A DNA stretch of 64,000 nucleotides from Clostridium sp. SM-530-WT-3G (lineage in GTDB: Bacteria > Bacillota > Clostridia > Clostridiales > Clostridiaceae): assembly GCF_012843905.1 (NCBI RefSeq), contig NZ_JABAGC010000005.1:1-64000 (forward strand), given 5' to 3'. The notes beneath the pieces were generated by a model. It saw only the letters and a program-made list of their open reading frames with translations, had not been told where the DNA came from and made no database searches. Both the position numbers and the translations under genes were made by a program. Numbering within the stretch: position 1 is the stretch's first letter; each line of letters starts with the position of its first letter. This document shows positions 37,293 to 45,517 of this stretch, in pieces.

Positions 37293-37314
37293 TGTAGAAG
37301 TAGGAGGAATCTTT

Positions 37315-38565
37315 ATGAAGAAATTAACCATGTTTCTATATACAAATATCTTAAATAGGAAGGTTTATGACGAATTTAATGATGTTTTGGGAACTTTGAA
37401 AGATGTGTATGTAACTACAGAGGAAGGATATCCAAGAGTAATTGGATATAAATTAAAAAAAGATGGAGTTACTTTTCATTACGAATTCAGATATATAGAG
37501 TTTATAGAAAAAGATGGAAAAGTAAAGATAAGAACTAAAGGGAGTAAAGAAATACTTCCTATGAGATATACTTATCTTCTTTCAGAAAATCTACTAGATA
37601 AAAAAATAGTAGATATTAATGGAAAGCAGGTTGTACGTGTTAATGATTTAAGAATTGCACTTATTGCAGGTGAGTATAGAGTCGTAGGAGTTGAAATAGG
37701 AACTTTTGCACATTACAGAAGATTAGGTATTGCTGGTTTTATGAAAGTTATTTATAAGATATTAGGAAAGAGTACTGAAGATACTGTTTTAAGATGGGAC
37801 GATGTTGAGTCTGTTGAAATGGTAGATAACAACTTAAAAATTTCTGTACCTTATAAGAAATTATCAAAGATGCATCCTGCAGATTTGGCAGATATATTAG
37901 AAAATCTTGATACTAACTCAAGAAAGCAAGTTTTGGAATCATTAGATGAAGATTTAGCAGCAGATACTCTTGAAGAAATAGATTCTGAATATAAGGGAGC
38001 TATAATAAAAGAATTATCTGACAGTAAGGCAGTTGAAGTACTTGAAAATATGCCTAGTGATGAGATTGCGGATTTGCTTGATGATCTAGATGAAGAAGAA
38101 AGAGAAAAAATTCTTATAAATCTAGAAAAAGAAGATGCAGATGAAGTAAAAGAACTTTTACAGTACGAAGATGAAACTGTTGGTAGTATAATGAGTAAGG
38201 ATTTTATTTCTGTTAATTTGGATATAACTGTTGGAGATGCAATAGATCTATTAAAAGAAATGAAACCAGATGAAGAAGTTATGTATTATATATATATTAC
38301 AAATGAAGAAGATAAAATTGAAGGGGTAGTACCTATAAGAGATTTAATAATATATGATACTAATACTAAGATTAAAGAAATAATGGATACTACAGTGACA
38401 CATGTGCGACATGAAGATGAAATAAATGAGGCAATAGAAGCAGTGGCTAAGTATGACTTAAACTGTGTGCCTGTAATAGATGAAGAAGAAAAGCTTGTAG
38501 GGATAGTAATAATTCATGATATAATAGATGAATTTTTATATCCTTTATGGAAAAAGAAAAATTAA
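37315..38565 (+). CDS. soluble MgtE-like protein: PRC-barrel, MgtE_N and CBS domains
   Basis: A 416-residue protein without any membrane segment. The N-terminal 170 residues hold two PRC-barrel-like modules. Residues about 185-285 are the MgtE intracellular N domain (HPADLADILENLD, LLDDLDEEEREKIL), and about 290-412 a CBS pair (VGSIMSKDFISVN, VPIRDLIIYD). The transport domain of MgtE is missing, so it is more likely a magnesium-sensing or regulatory protein than a channel. Genes of this architecture are common in clostridia. It follows a leader-type arrangement with a hairpin and a short upstream frame. AGGAGG at 37303-37308 sets the start. Confidence 0.85.
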   Translation: MKKLTMFLYTNILNRKVYDEFNDVLGTLKDVYVTTEEGYPRVIGYKLKKDGVTFHYEFRYIEFIEKDGKVKIRTKGSKEILPMRYTYLLSENLLDKKIVDINGKQVVRVNDLRIALIAGEYRVVGVEIGTFAHYRRLGIAGFMKVIYKILGKSTEDTVLRWDDVESVEMVDNNLKISVPYKKLSKMHPADLADILENLDTNSRKQVLESLDEDLAADTLEEIDSEYKGAIIKELSDSKAVEVLENMPSDEIADLLDDLDEEEREKILINLEKEDADEVKELLQYEDETVGSIMSKDFISVNLDITVGDAIDLLKEMKPDEEVMYYIYITNEEDKIEGVVPIRDLIIYDTNTKIKEIMDTTVTHVRHEDEINEAIEAVAKYDLNCVPVIDEEEKLVGIVIIHDIIDEFLYPLWKKKN

Positions 38566-38572
38566 ATATGTG

Positions 38573-38619
38573 GTCAACACTTTATGAAAAAAATCGTAAA
38601 AGTGTTGACTTTTTTTTTA
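38573..38619 (+). terminator. terminator of the MgtE-like gene
   Basis: gtcaacacttt pairs with aaagtgttgac and nine T follow. Its 3' arm contains the -35 box of the next promoter. Confidence 0.9.
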
Positions 38620-38632
38620 TTTTGAATATAAT
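38605..38632 (+). promoter_or_regulatory. promoter of the Cys T-box operon, -35 inside the terminator
   Basis: TTGACT (38605-38610) and TATAAT (38627-38632) with a 16-bp spacer. The -35 box is part of the 3' arm of the preceding terminator. Confidence 0.65.
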
Positions 38633-38654
38633 AAATATATAAAGTTTATCAAAA

Positions 38655-38937
38655 CACTCAGAATTAAAAAGCTGTGAAAAAGGAGAGTAGCATAAAGGAA
38701 GCTTAACAGAGAGAAAAGAAAGCTGAGATCTTTTCATGTGGGAATTTATGTGAAGTGCCCTTTGGAGTTGAAACTTGAATTATAGTAAGGTTCTCCGGGT
38801 TCACCCGTTATAGTGATATTGCATGTTAGTGCTGAATTAAAGTGAGGTTTATTTAACCTAATTAGAGTGGAACCGCGGATGTTACTTCGTCTCTATAATA
38901 TAGATATTATAGAAGATGAGGTTTTTTTATTATATAA
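38655..38937 (+). promoter_or_regulatory. T-box riboswitch, cysteine specifier
   Basis: A T-box leader before cysK-cysE-queG. The conserved T-box sequence TGGAACCGCG lies at 38868-38877. An upstream stem I region (agagag, gctgagat) contains gtgaag followed by TGC at 38756-38758, read as the specifier for cysteine. The downstream hairpin with arms in 38887-38900 and 38905-38920 and a T run (38923-38929) is the terminator. Uncharged tRNA-Cys would stabilise the antiterminator and allow cysK expression. The specifier is assigned by eye; the downstream genes support cysteine. Confidence 0.9.
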
Positions 38938-39101
38938 ATTTAAATTATTAGTGCACAAATAATTTACATTAGATTAAAAGCATATAAATTTATTATTACA
39001 ATTTATACAACAAGATTTTTAAGAACTATGATTTAAAATTAATATTTATAAAAATAATTAGAACCAACTAATATAAATAAGATTCAAGGAGGATTATGGG
39101 T

Positions 39102-40013
39102 ATGATTTATAATGGAGTTTTAGATTTAATAGGAAATACACCAATTTTAAAGGTGAATAATTTAATTAAGGATGAAAATATTGCAGATGTTTATGTGAAA
39201 TTAGAAAAGTTTAATCCAGGTGGAAGTGTTAAGGATAGAGCTGCACTAGGAATGATAGAAAGAGCAGAAAAAGAAGGATTATTAAAGGAAGGATCTGTAA
39301 TTGTAGAACCTACTAGTGGAAATACAGGTATAGCACTTGCTTTTATAGGAAAATTAAAAGGATATAAAGTAATTATTGTAATGCCTGAAACAATGAGTAA
39401 GGAAAGAAGAGATTTAATAAAGGCATATGGAGCTGAATTAGTATTAACAGAAGGTGCTAAAGGAATGAAAGGTGCCATTGAAAAAGCATTAGAAATTGGA
39501 AGTGGTGATGGATATTTTATACCACAACAATTTGAAAATATAGCTAACCCAGAAAAACATTATGCTACTACTGCAGAAGAAATATATAAGGATATTCCAG
39601 ACTTAGATGCATTTGTTGCTGGTGTTGGTACTGGTGGAACAGTAATTGGAATTTCTAAAAGTTTAAAAAAGAAAAATTCTAATATTAAAACTATAGCAGT
39701 TGAACCAGCAACTTCACCAGTATTAAGTGGAGGAAATCCAGGAGCGCATAAAATACAAGGTATAGGTGCAGGCTTTGTTCCAAGTATTTATGAAAAAGAA
39801 TTTGTAGATGAAATTATTAAAGTAGAAGATAAAGACGCATTTGATACAGCTAAAGCTTTTGCAGATAAAGAAGGTGTGCTAGTTGGTATATCAGCAGGAG
39901 CTGCAATATATGCAGCAATTGAAGAAGCTAAAAAGCTTGGAAAAGGTAAAAAGGTTTTAGCAATGGCTCCAGATGGAGGAGAAAAATATATATCTATGGG
40001 ACTATTTGATTAG
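39102..40013 (+). CDS. cysK: cysteine synthase A (O-acetylserine sulfhydrylase)
   Basis: Makes cysteine from O-acetylserine and sulfide, using pyridoxal phosphate. The 303-residue enzyme has the PLP lysine in GGSVKDRAA near residue 42, [10 protein letters not shown] near 68, and GTGGTVIG near 175. AGGAGG at 39087-39092 is 3 bases from an ATG at 39096 but 9 from the ATG at 39102, so the latter is preferred. It forms an operon with cysE and queG behind a Cys T-box, which controls the whole pathway by tRNA-Cys charging. Confidence 0.96.
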   Translation: MIYNGVLDLIGNTPILKVNNLIKDENIADVYVKLEKFNPGGSVKDRAALGMIERAEKEGLLKEGSVIVEPTSGNTGIALAFIGKLKGYKVIIVMPETMSKERRDLIKAYGAELVLTEGAKGMKGAIEKALEIGSGDGYFIPQQFENIANPEKHYATTAEEIYKDIPDLDAFVAGVGTGGTVIGISKSLKKKNSNIKTIAVEPATSPVLSGGNPGAHKIQGIGAGFVPSIYEKEFVDEIIKVEDKDAFDTAKAFADKEGVLVGISAGAAIYAAIEEAKKLGKGKKVLAMAPDGGEKYISMGLFD

Positions 40014-40054
40014 TATAAATTAGGCTGAATTATACGAGAGGAGAGAATATAGCT

Positions 40055-40645
40055 GTGTTTAAAAGATTAAATTATGATTTACAAAGAATATTAAATGAAG
40101 ATCCAGCAGCTAAAAGTAAAATAGAAGTATTATTATTATATCCATGCGTTCATGCTTTAATAGCATATAGGTGTTCACATTTTCTTTATAAGCATAAAAT
40201 GTTTTTTTTATCAAGGTTAGTATCACAGATATCACGATTTTTTACAGGTATAGAGATTCATCCGGGAGCAACCATAGGAAAAGGTCTATTTATTGACCAT
40301 GGAATGGGAGTTGTTATTGGTGAAACAGCAGAAATTGGTGATAATGTTACTATATATCATGGAGTAACCCTTGGGGGAACAGGAAAACATACTGGAAAAA
40401 GACATCCTACAATAGGAAATAATGTTCTTATAGGAACAGGTGCAAAAGTATTAGGTCCAATTAAAGTTGGAGATAATGCAAAAATAGGAGCAAATTCTGT
40501 TGTCCTTCACAATGTACCAGAAGGAGCTACAGCAGTAGGAATTAGAGCAAAAAATATATTGCCAAACAGACCAAAGGCATCTATTATTGAAATAAAAGAT
40601 ATTCAAGGTAGAAAAAGAAAAATATTTAATGATATGGTTATTTAG
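40055..40645 (+). CDS. cysE: serine O-acetyltransferase
   Basis: Activates serine with acetyl-CoA to O-acetylserine, the first step of cysteine synthesis. The 196-residue protein has an N-terminal helical part (residues 1-60) and a left-handed beta-helix of hexapeptide repeats (about 65-160; [20 protein letters not shown]), with DHG as the active-site segment. GTG 40055 follows GAGGAGAG. It lies 41 bp after cysK and 11 bp before queG. The protein is shorter than E. coli CysE and lacks its long N-terminal extension. Confidence 0.95.
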   Translation: MFKRLNYDLQRILNEDPAAKSKIEVLLLYPCVHALIAYRCSHFLYKHKMFFLSRLVSQISRFFTGIEIHPGATIGKGLFIDHGMGVVIGETAEIGDNVTIYHGVTLGGTGKHTGKRHPTIGNNVLIGTGAKVLGPIKVGDNAKIGANSVVLHNVPEGATAVGIRAKNILPNRPKASIIEIKDIQGRKRKIFNDMVI

Positions 40646-40656
40646 AGGAAAAAAGC

Positions 40657-41646
40657 ATGGGAGTAAAACAAGATATAATAAATTATTGCCTTTCTTTAGG
40701 TATAGATTCAGTAGGATTTATTAAAGTAAGAAGATTTGACGAGTTAAAAGACTTTTTTAAATATAGAAAAGAAAAAAAATTAGAAAACGAGTTTGAGGAA
40801 AGTGAATTAGAACTACGTATTGATGCAAATAAGTGGTTTGATGGGGGGAAAACTATAATATCTATAGCTTTTCCCTATCTTTATGTGAATAATAATATTC
40901 AAAATGGATTTTCAGTATATACAAGAGGAATAGATTATCATTTTGTAGTAAATAAATATTTAAATGAAATATGTAAGATAATTGAAAGTTATGGTGGGAA
41001 AGCAAAGGGATTTGTTGATAGTAATTCACTACCTGAAAGATATCTTGCTTATATTTCAGGAGTTGGATTTATAGGAAAAAACAATTTAGTTATAACAGAA
41101 AAACATGGTTCATATACTTTTTTAGCAGAAATCATAACAGATTTAGAAATATATGATGAAGATAAACGAACATTTGATGAAATAGACTTATTTAAAGAAT
41201 GTGGTGAATGTAATATATGTTATAGTGAATGTCCAACTAAAGCTATAAATCCAAAAATGAAAAATTGTAATATATGTCTTTCATATATTACTCAAAAAAA
41301 AGAACTTGAAGACTGGGAAATCCAAAAGCTTGATGGTAGAGTTTTTGGTTGTGACAGCTGCCAGCTTAAGTGTCCTTATAATGAAAAGGCTGAAAATTCA
41401 GTTATAGAAGAATTTAAAGCCATGGATTTTATGAATGAAAATAATGAAGATTTTATAATAAATATGGGCAATAGTGAATTTAAAGATACTTTCAAAAAAA
41501 CTTCATGTGGCTGGAGAGGAAAAAATGTATTAAAAAGAAATACAATGATAAGAAAGGCATTGTATCTAAATGATGGTGAAATAGAAAAAATTAAATTTGA
41601 ATCACCATATTTAAATGAATATAGAGATAGAATAATTAAAAAATAA
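40657..41646 (+). CDS. queG: epoxyqueuosine reductase
   Basis: Reduces epoxyqueuosine in tRNA to queuosine, using B12 and iron-sulfur clusters. The 329-residue protein has the N-terminal QueG domain and two FeS motifs, CGECNICYSECPTKAI (about residue 185) and CDSCQLKCPYN (about 230). The HEAT-like C-terminal tail of some homologs is missing, so it is at the short end of the family. It follows cysE by 11 bp and may be read from the Cys T-box transcript, although queuosine has no direct link to cysteine. Confidence 0.9.
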   Translation: MGVKQDIINYCLSLGIDSVGFIKVRRFDELKDFFKYRKEKKLENEFEESELELRIDANKWFDGGKTIISIAFPYLYVNNNIQNGFSVYTRGIDYHFVVNKYLNEICKIIESYGGKAKGFVDSNSLPERYLAYISGVGFIGKNNLVITEKHGSYTFLAEIITDLEIYDEDKRTFDEIDLFKECGECNICYSECPTKAINPKMKNCNICLSYITQKKELEDWEIQKLDGRVFGCDSCQLKCPYNEKAENSVIEEFKAMDFMNENNEDFIINMGNSEFKDTFKKTSCGWRGKNVLKRNTMIRKALYLNDGEIEKIKFESPYLNEYRDRIIKK

Positions 41647-41901
41647 TATAAATATTAAGTTACTTATATTTTATGATACATGTATTGTAAAGTTAGAGTA
41701 AATATTTTACAATTATATCATATAGAATACTGCATAGAGGTAATATTACTGATTATAAGATAAAGTGTTAAAAACGTGATATGGCCTTGTTAATTGCAAT
41801 TAAATATAAAAGTATATATAATATTATGAGTAATTTAGATTTCAATAATTATATTACATAATTAATTATAATAAATATTCATTTAAAGGGAGTGGATAAG
41901 G

Positions 41902-42606
41902 GTGTTATCTCCAATAGTAGTGAGGATTCTGAAAATATTACCAGATGATATGCTTGTAAAGTTTGCTAAAAGGCTTACAGATGGATATATAAATAAGTAT
42001 GCCAATTTAACTGTAAATGGATTAGAAAATATAGATGAAGTTAAAAAGCCAAGGATATTTGTGTGTAACCATTTAAGTAATTCGGATGGTATTGTACTAA
42101 ATAAGATTCTTAAAGAAAAAAGCGACCCATATTTTATAGCTGGAAAGAAGTTATCTGATGATCCGGTAACAAGAATAGGAACAAAACTTGTTAAAAATAT
42201 AACTATTACACCGAATTCAGCAGATAAAGAGGCAATTACTAAAGTTGTTAGGGCATTAAAAGATGGTAGTGATATATTAATATTTCCAGAAGGAACAAGA
42301 AGTAGAACTGGTGCTATGATAGAAGGAAAAAAAGGTGTACTATTATTTGCAAGAATGGCAAAGGCGGAAATAATACCTATTGGAATGAGTGGAACTGAAA
42401 AACTTCTACCTATAAGTAAAAATGGAGATATGGGAGGAGAAAAGTGGCATTATTCAGATGTCACTATAAATATAGGAAATAAAATTGAATTCCCTGTACG
42501 AGAAAAGGGAGAAGATAAACACGAATATGAAGATAAATGTATGGATATACTAATGAGAAGTATAGCAAAACTTCTGCCTGAAAGTTACAGAGGAGTGTAT
42601 AAATAA
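41902..42606 (+). CDS. lysophospholipid acyltransferase (PlsC-like)
   Basis: A 234-residue acyltransferase. The catalytic H(X4)D is NHLSNSD near residue 56, and the substrate motif FPEGTRSRTG lies near residue 130. Relatives transfer acyl groups to lysophosphatidic acid in phospholipid synthesis; plsC itself is usual in clostridia in this size. Start is GTG 41902 behind GGGAGTGG. A 255-bp gap precedes it without a clear gene. The nth gene follows after 10 bp, so both are probably in one transcript. Confidence 0.87.
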   Translation: MLSPIVVRILKILPDDMLVKFAKRLTDGYINKYANLTVNGLENIDEVKKPRIFVCNHLSNSDGIVLNKILKEKSDPYFIAGKKLSDDPVTRIGTKLVKNITITPNSADKEAITKVVRALKDGSDILIFPEGTRSRTGAMIEGKKGVLLFARMAKAEIIPIGMSGTEKLLPISKNGDMGGEKWHYSDVTINIGNKIEFPVREKGEDKHEYEDKCMDILMRSIAKLLPESYRGVYK

Positions 42607-42616
42607 GGAGAAAAAT

Positions 42617-43252
42617 ATGAAAGCAAGGACAAAGAAAATCGCTGAGATTTTAAAAGAAACATATCCAGATGCACAGTGTGAATTAAATTTTAAAACTCCT
42701 TTTCAATTATTAGTAGCAACTATATTATCAGCACAAACAACAGATAAAAAAGTTAATGAAGTTACAGAAACTTTATTTAAAGATTATCCGGATGTGGATT
42801 CTTTCTTAAAGCTAACTAATGATGAATTAGAGGAAAGAATAAAGCAAATAGGTTTATATAGAAATAAATCTAAGAATTTAATATTAATGGTGAGACAGCT
42901 TAAAGAAAATTTTAATGGAGAAGTTCCTAAAACTATGGAAGGAATAATGTCTCTTGCAGGAGCGGGAAGAAAAACTGCAAATGTTGTACTTTCGAATGCT
43001 TTTGGCATTCCATCAATAGCTGTGGATACTCATGTATTTAGAGTATCTAATAGGCTGGGACTTGCTGATTCAGACAATGTTCTAGAAGTAGAAAAGCAGT
43101 TGCAGAAAGAATTTCCTAAAAAAGAATGGACTTTAATGCATCATGTATTGATATTTCATGGAAGAAGATGTTGTACTGCTAGAAATCCTAAATGTAGTCA
43201 GTGTCCAGTAAATTATTTATGCAAATATTATAAAACAATACAAAAGGAATAA
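42617..43252 (+). CDS. nth: endonuclease III
   Basis: A DNA glycosylase/AP lyase that removes oxidised pyrimidines. The 211-residue protein has the helix-hairpin-helix with catalytic lysine (SLAGAGRKTANVVL, about residues 112-125), the catalytic aspartate in AVDTHVFRVSNRLG (about 138) and the FeS loop C-x6-C-x2-C-x5-C at the C-terminus. AGGAG precedes the ATG. It is the last gene before a terminator. Confidence 0.95.
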   Translation: MKARTKKIAEILKETYPDAQCELNFKTPFQLLVATILSAQTTDKKVNEVTETLFKDYPDVDSFLKLTNDELEERIKQIGLYRNKSKNLILMVRQLKENFNGEVPKTMEGIMSLAGAGRKTANVVLSNAFGIPSIAVDTHVFRVSNRLGLADSDNVLEVEKQLQKEFPKKEWTLMHHVLIFHGRRCCTARNPKCSQCPVNYLCKYYKTIQKE

Positions 43253-43278
43253 GTTTTATATAGAATTACTAAAAATAA

Positions 43279-43321
43279 AACCACGGTTAATAAAATTTAA
43301 ATTAATTGTGGTTCTTTCATT
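43279..43321 (+). terminator. terminator after nth
   Basis: aaccacggttaat pairs with attaattgtggtt and is followed by ctttcattt, with a T-rich but broken run. Confidence 0.7.
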
Positions 43322-43388
43322 TACAGAGTTATTTTATTAATATATAAATATAATGAAATGTAGTTTAAGCTTGGAGGTTAGTTAATAA

Positions 43389-44294
43389 ATGAAAGTTGGA
43401 GTAATAATGGGCGGTATTTCATCTGAAAGAGAAATATCATTAAATAGTGGAAGATCAATAGTAGAAAATATTAATAAAGATAAATATGAAGTTGTATCAA
43501 TTATAATAGATAAAAAAGAAGATATTATTAATAAAGTTAAGGATATAGATTTTGCTCTTTTAGCATTACACGGTCAATTTGGTGAGGATGGAACAGTTCA
43601 ATCAGTACTTCAAACACTTGGAATACCTTATTCAGGATGTGGTCCATTAAGTAGTGGAATGTGTATGGATAAGGATGTCACTAAATCAATTCTTAAGGCA
43701 TCAAACATAAGAACTGCACCTTGGATTAACTTAACTAAGAATGATGAAATAGATTATGAAAAAATAAATGAATTAGGATATCCTGTAGTTGTAAAACCAA
43801 CTCATGGAGGATCAAGTGTTGCTACATTTGTAGTAAAAGAAGAAAAAGAAATTGAAAACTGTGTAAAAGAAGCATTTAAATGGGATTCAGAAGTGATGAT
43901 TGAAAAATTTATTAAGGGTGATGAAATAACTTGCCCTGTATATGGAGATAAAATGCTTCCTGTAATAGCAATAAGGCCTAAAGCAGAATTCTTTGATTTT
44001 GCATCAAAGTATAATGATGGTGGGGCAGAAGAAGTTGTTGTTGAATTAGAAAAAGAATTACATGCAGAAGTAGAGAGAATGGCATTATCTACTTATAAAG
44101 CTTTAAAGTGTGAAGTTTATTCAAGAGTAGATATGATAGTAACTAAAGAAGGAATTCCATATATATTAGAAGTAAATACATTACCAGGAATGACAAAGAA
44201 CAGCTTAATTCCAAAGAGTGCTGCAGCTCTTAATATTGGATTTGCAGAATTAATAGACATGATTATAGAAGATTCAATGAAAGTTAGTAGATAA
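43389..44294 (+). CDS. ddl: D-alanine-D-alanine ligase
   Basis: Joins two D-alanines for peptidoglycan. The 301-residue ATP-grasp enzyme begins MKVGVIMGGISSEREISLNS; it has ALHGQFGEDG near residue 58, ATP-binding HGGSSVATF near 140 and EVNTLPGMTKNSLIP near 268. The tyrosine that marks vancomycin-sensitive Ddl cannot be assigned here. GGAGG precedes the start. It has its own terminator. Confidence 0.95.
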   Translation: MKVGVIMGGISSEREISLNSGRSIVENINKDKYEVVSIIIDKKEDIINKVKDIDFALLALHGQFGEDGTVQSVLQTLGIPYSGCGPLSSGMCMDKDVTKSILKASNIRTAPWINLTKNDEIDYEKINELGYPVVVKPTHGGSSVATFVVKEEKEIENCVKEAFKWDSEVMIEKFIKGDEITCPVYGDKMLPVIAIRPKAEFFDFASKYNDGGAEEVVVELEKELHAEVERMALSTYKALKCEVYSRVDMIVTKEGIPYILEVNTLPGMTKNSLIPKSAAALNIGFAELIDMIIEDSMKVSR

Positions 44295-44313
44295 TTTAAA
44301 ATCTGTTTTACAA

Positions 44314-44365
44314 AATTACTTATAATTTGGAAAGTATATTTCCAGATTATAAGTAATTTTTTTAT
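44314..44365 (+). terminator. terminator after ddl
   Basis: aaattacttataatttgga pairs with tccagattataagtaattt (about 19 bp, one mismatch) and a run of T follows. Confidence 0.88.
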
Positions 44366-44416
44366 TTATAAATTAATAATTATATGGTAGAAAAGTATTT
44401 TTGAGTTGGAGGCATT

Positions 44417-45355
44417 ATGCAGAATAAAAATGCAAAAAGTCTATTTGGAATAGATATAAATGAATATACCCAAAGTGTACAATTCAATATCATAGCAACT
44501 AAAGTAGATTTTTTATATTTAAGATCTTCTGGTTCAGGATCAGGAAGATTCAGAGTAGATAAAAAATTTTTAAATTATGCAAAAGAAGCTAGAAATTATG
44601 GAATACCTGTAGGGGCATATCACTTTGGAGTACCTTCATATGATCTTACTGATGCAGATAGGCAATGTGATGATTTTATAAGTACACTACAAAGTGGATT
44701 TGGTGAAAAAGATTATGGAGATTTACTTCCAGTATTAGATATTGAGACTCCAGTTGATAAAAGTATCTCAACTAAAACACTTATTGATTGGATAGATAGG
44801 TTTAGAAAGAGATTTGAAAAAAAGACAAGAAGAAGACTTATGCTTTATACTGGATTATTTTTTATTGAACTGTATAATAATTTTTATATTAAAGGAAAAG
44901 GATATCCACTAAAAAATATGCCTTTATGGATTGCTATGTATACAAATGTTCCTATAAATCCAAGAATTCCGCCAGATATTGGAGGATGGACACGGTGGAG
45001 AATTTGGCAGTATAGTGAAGGACAGAAAGTTACAGGTGTTGGAAACCCAGTAGATGCAAATTGGGGACCAGATAATATAGATTTGTTAATTCAGCCAGAT
45101 ATAATAAGTGGATTAAAAGCTAGAATGGAAAAAGGAAAAATATATGTATCTTGGAATAAGAACACCAACATAGATTTACTTGGATATAATATATTCTTAA
45201 ATAATGAATGGGTAGGAACAGTAGATAAAGATAAGACAAGTTATACTATAAAAGAAGTAGGTAAAGTTAATCCAAATAAGTTGTCAGTTACTATAGAAGC
45301 ATTTGATTATGATGGAGAGACTTCAAAAATCAGAGCCAAGGTACAGGTTAGCTAG
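44417..45355 (+). CDS. GH25 lysozyme-like muramidase with C-terminal FN3-like domain
   Basis: A 312-residue protein with a GH25 domain in residues 1-205 (FGIDINEYTQSV, VGAYHFGVPSY, DIETP as the catalytic acid region) and a fibronectin III-like domain (about 225-312; VSWNKNTNIDLLGYNIF). It probably cleaves the glycan chain of peptidoglycan. It has no signal peptide, so it is either released by lysis or exported by another route. Such lysozymes are typical of phage or autolysin genes, but no phage genes are adjacent. GGAGG lies 6 bases ahead of the ATG. Confidence 0.88.
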   Translation: MQNKNAKSLFGIDINEYTQSVQFNIIATKVDFLYLRSSGSGSGRFRVDKKFLNYAKEARNYGIPVGAYHFGVPSYDLTDADRQCDDFISTLQSGFGEKDYGDLLPVLDIETPVDKSISTKTLIDWIDRFRKRFEKKTRRRLMLYTGLFFIELYNNFYIKGKGYPLKNMPLWIAMYTNVPINPRIPPDIGGWTRWRIWQYSEGQKVTGVGNPVDANWGPDNIDLLIQPDIISGLKARMEKGKIYVSWNKNTNIDLLGYNIFLNNEWVGTVDKDKTSYTIKEVGKVNPNKLSVTIEAFDYDGETSKIRAKVQVS

Positions 45356-45517
45356 AAATTGATAGACTATATGTGATATTCACGCTATCATATATAAAGT
45401 AGAATATGATATAATAGTAGTATTGATGGCAATTTGCAGAGCAGTGTAGATTGTCATCAATTATGTATTAATAAATTTACATATTTTTATAAATTCTTTG
45501 GAAGGGGAAGGCAATTA

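Noticed and set aside
36717-37314. M-box (ykoK) magnesium riboswitch before the MgtE-like gene
   Set aside because: None of the conserved M-box sequence blocks is present in this stretch.
38655-38937. tRNA gene because of gttc-like stretches (gggttcaccc)
   Set aside because: The segment belongs to the stem II/III region of a T-box leader with TGGAACCGCG and a terminator; no cloverleaf forms.
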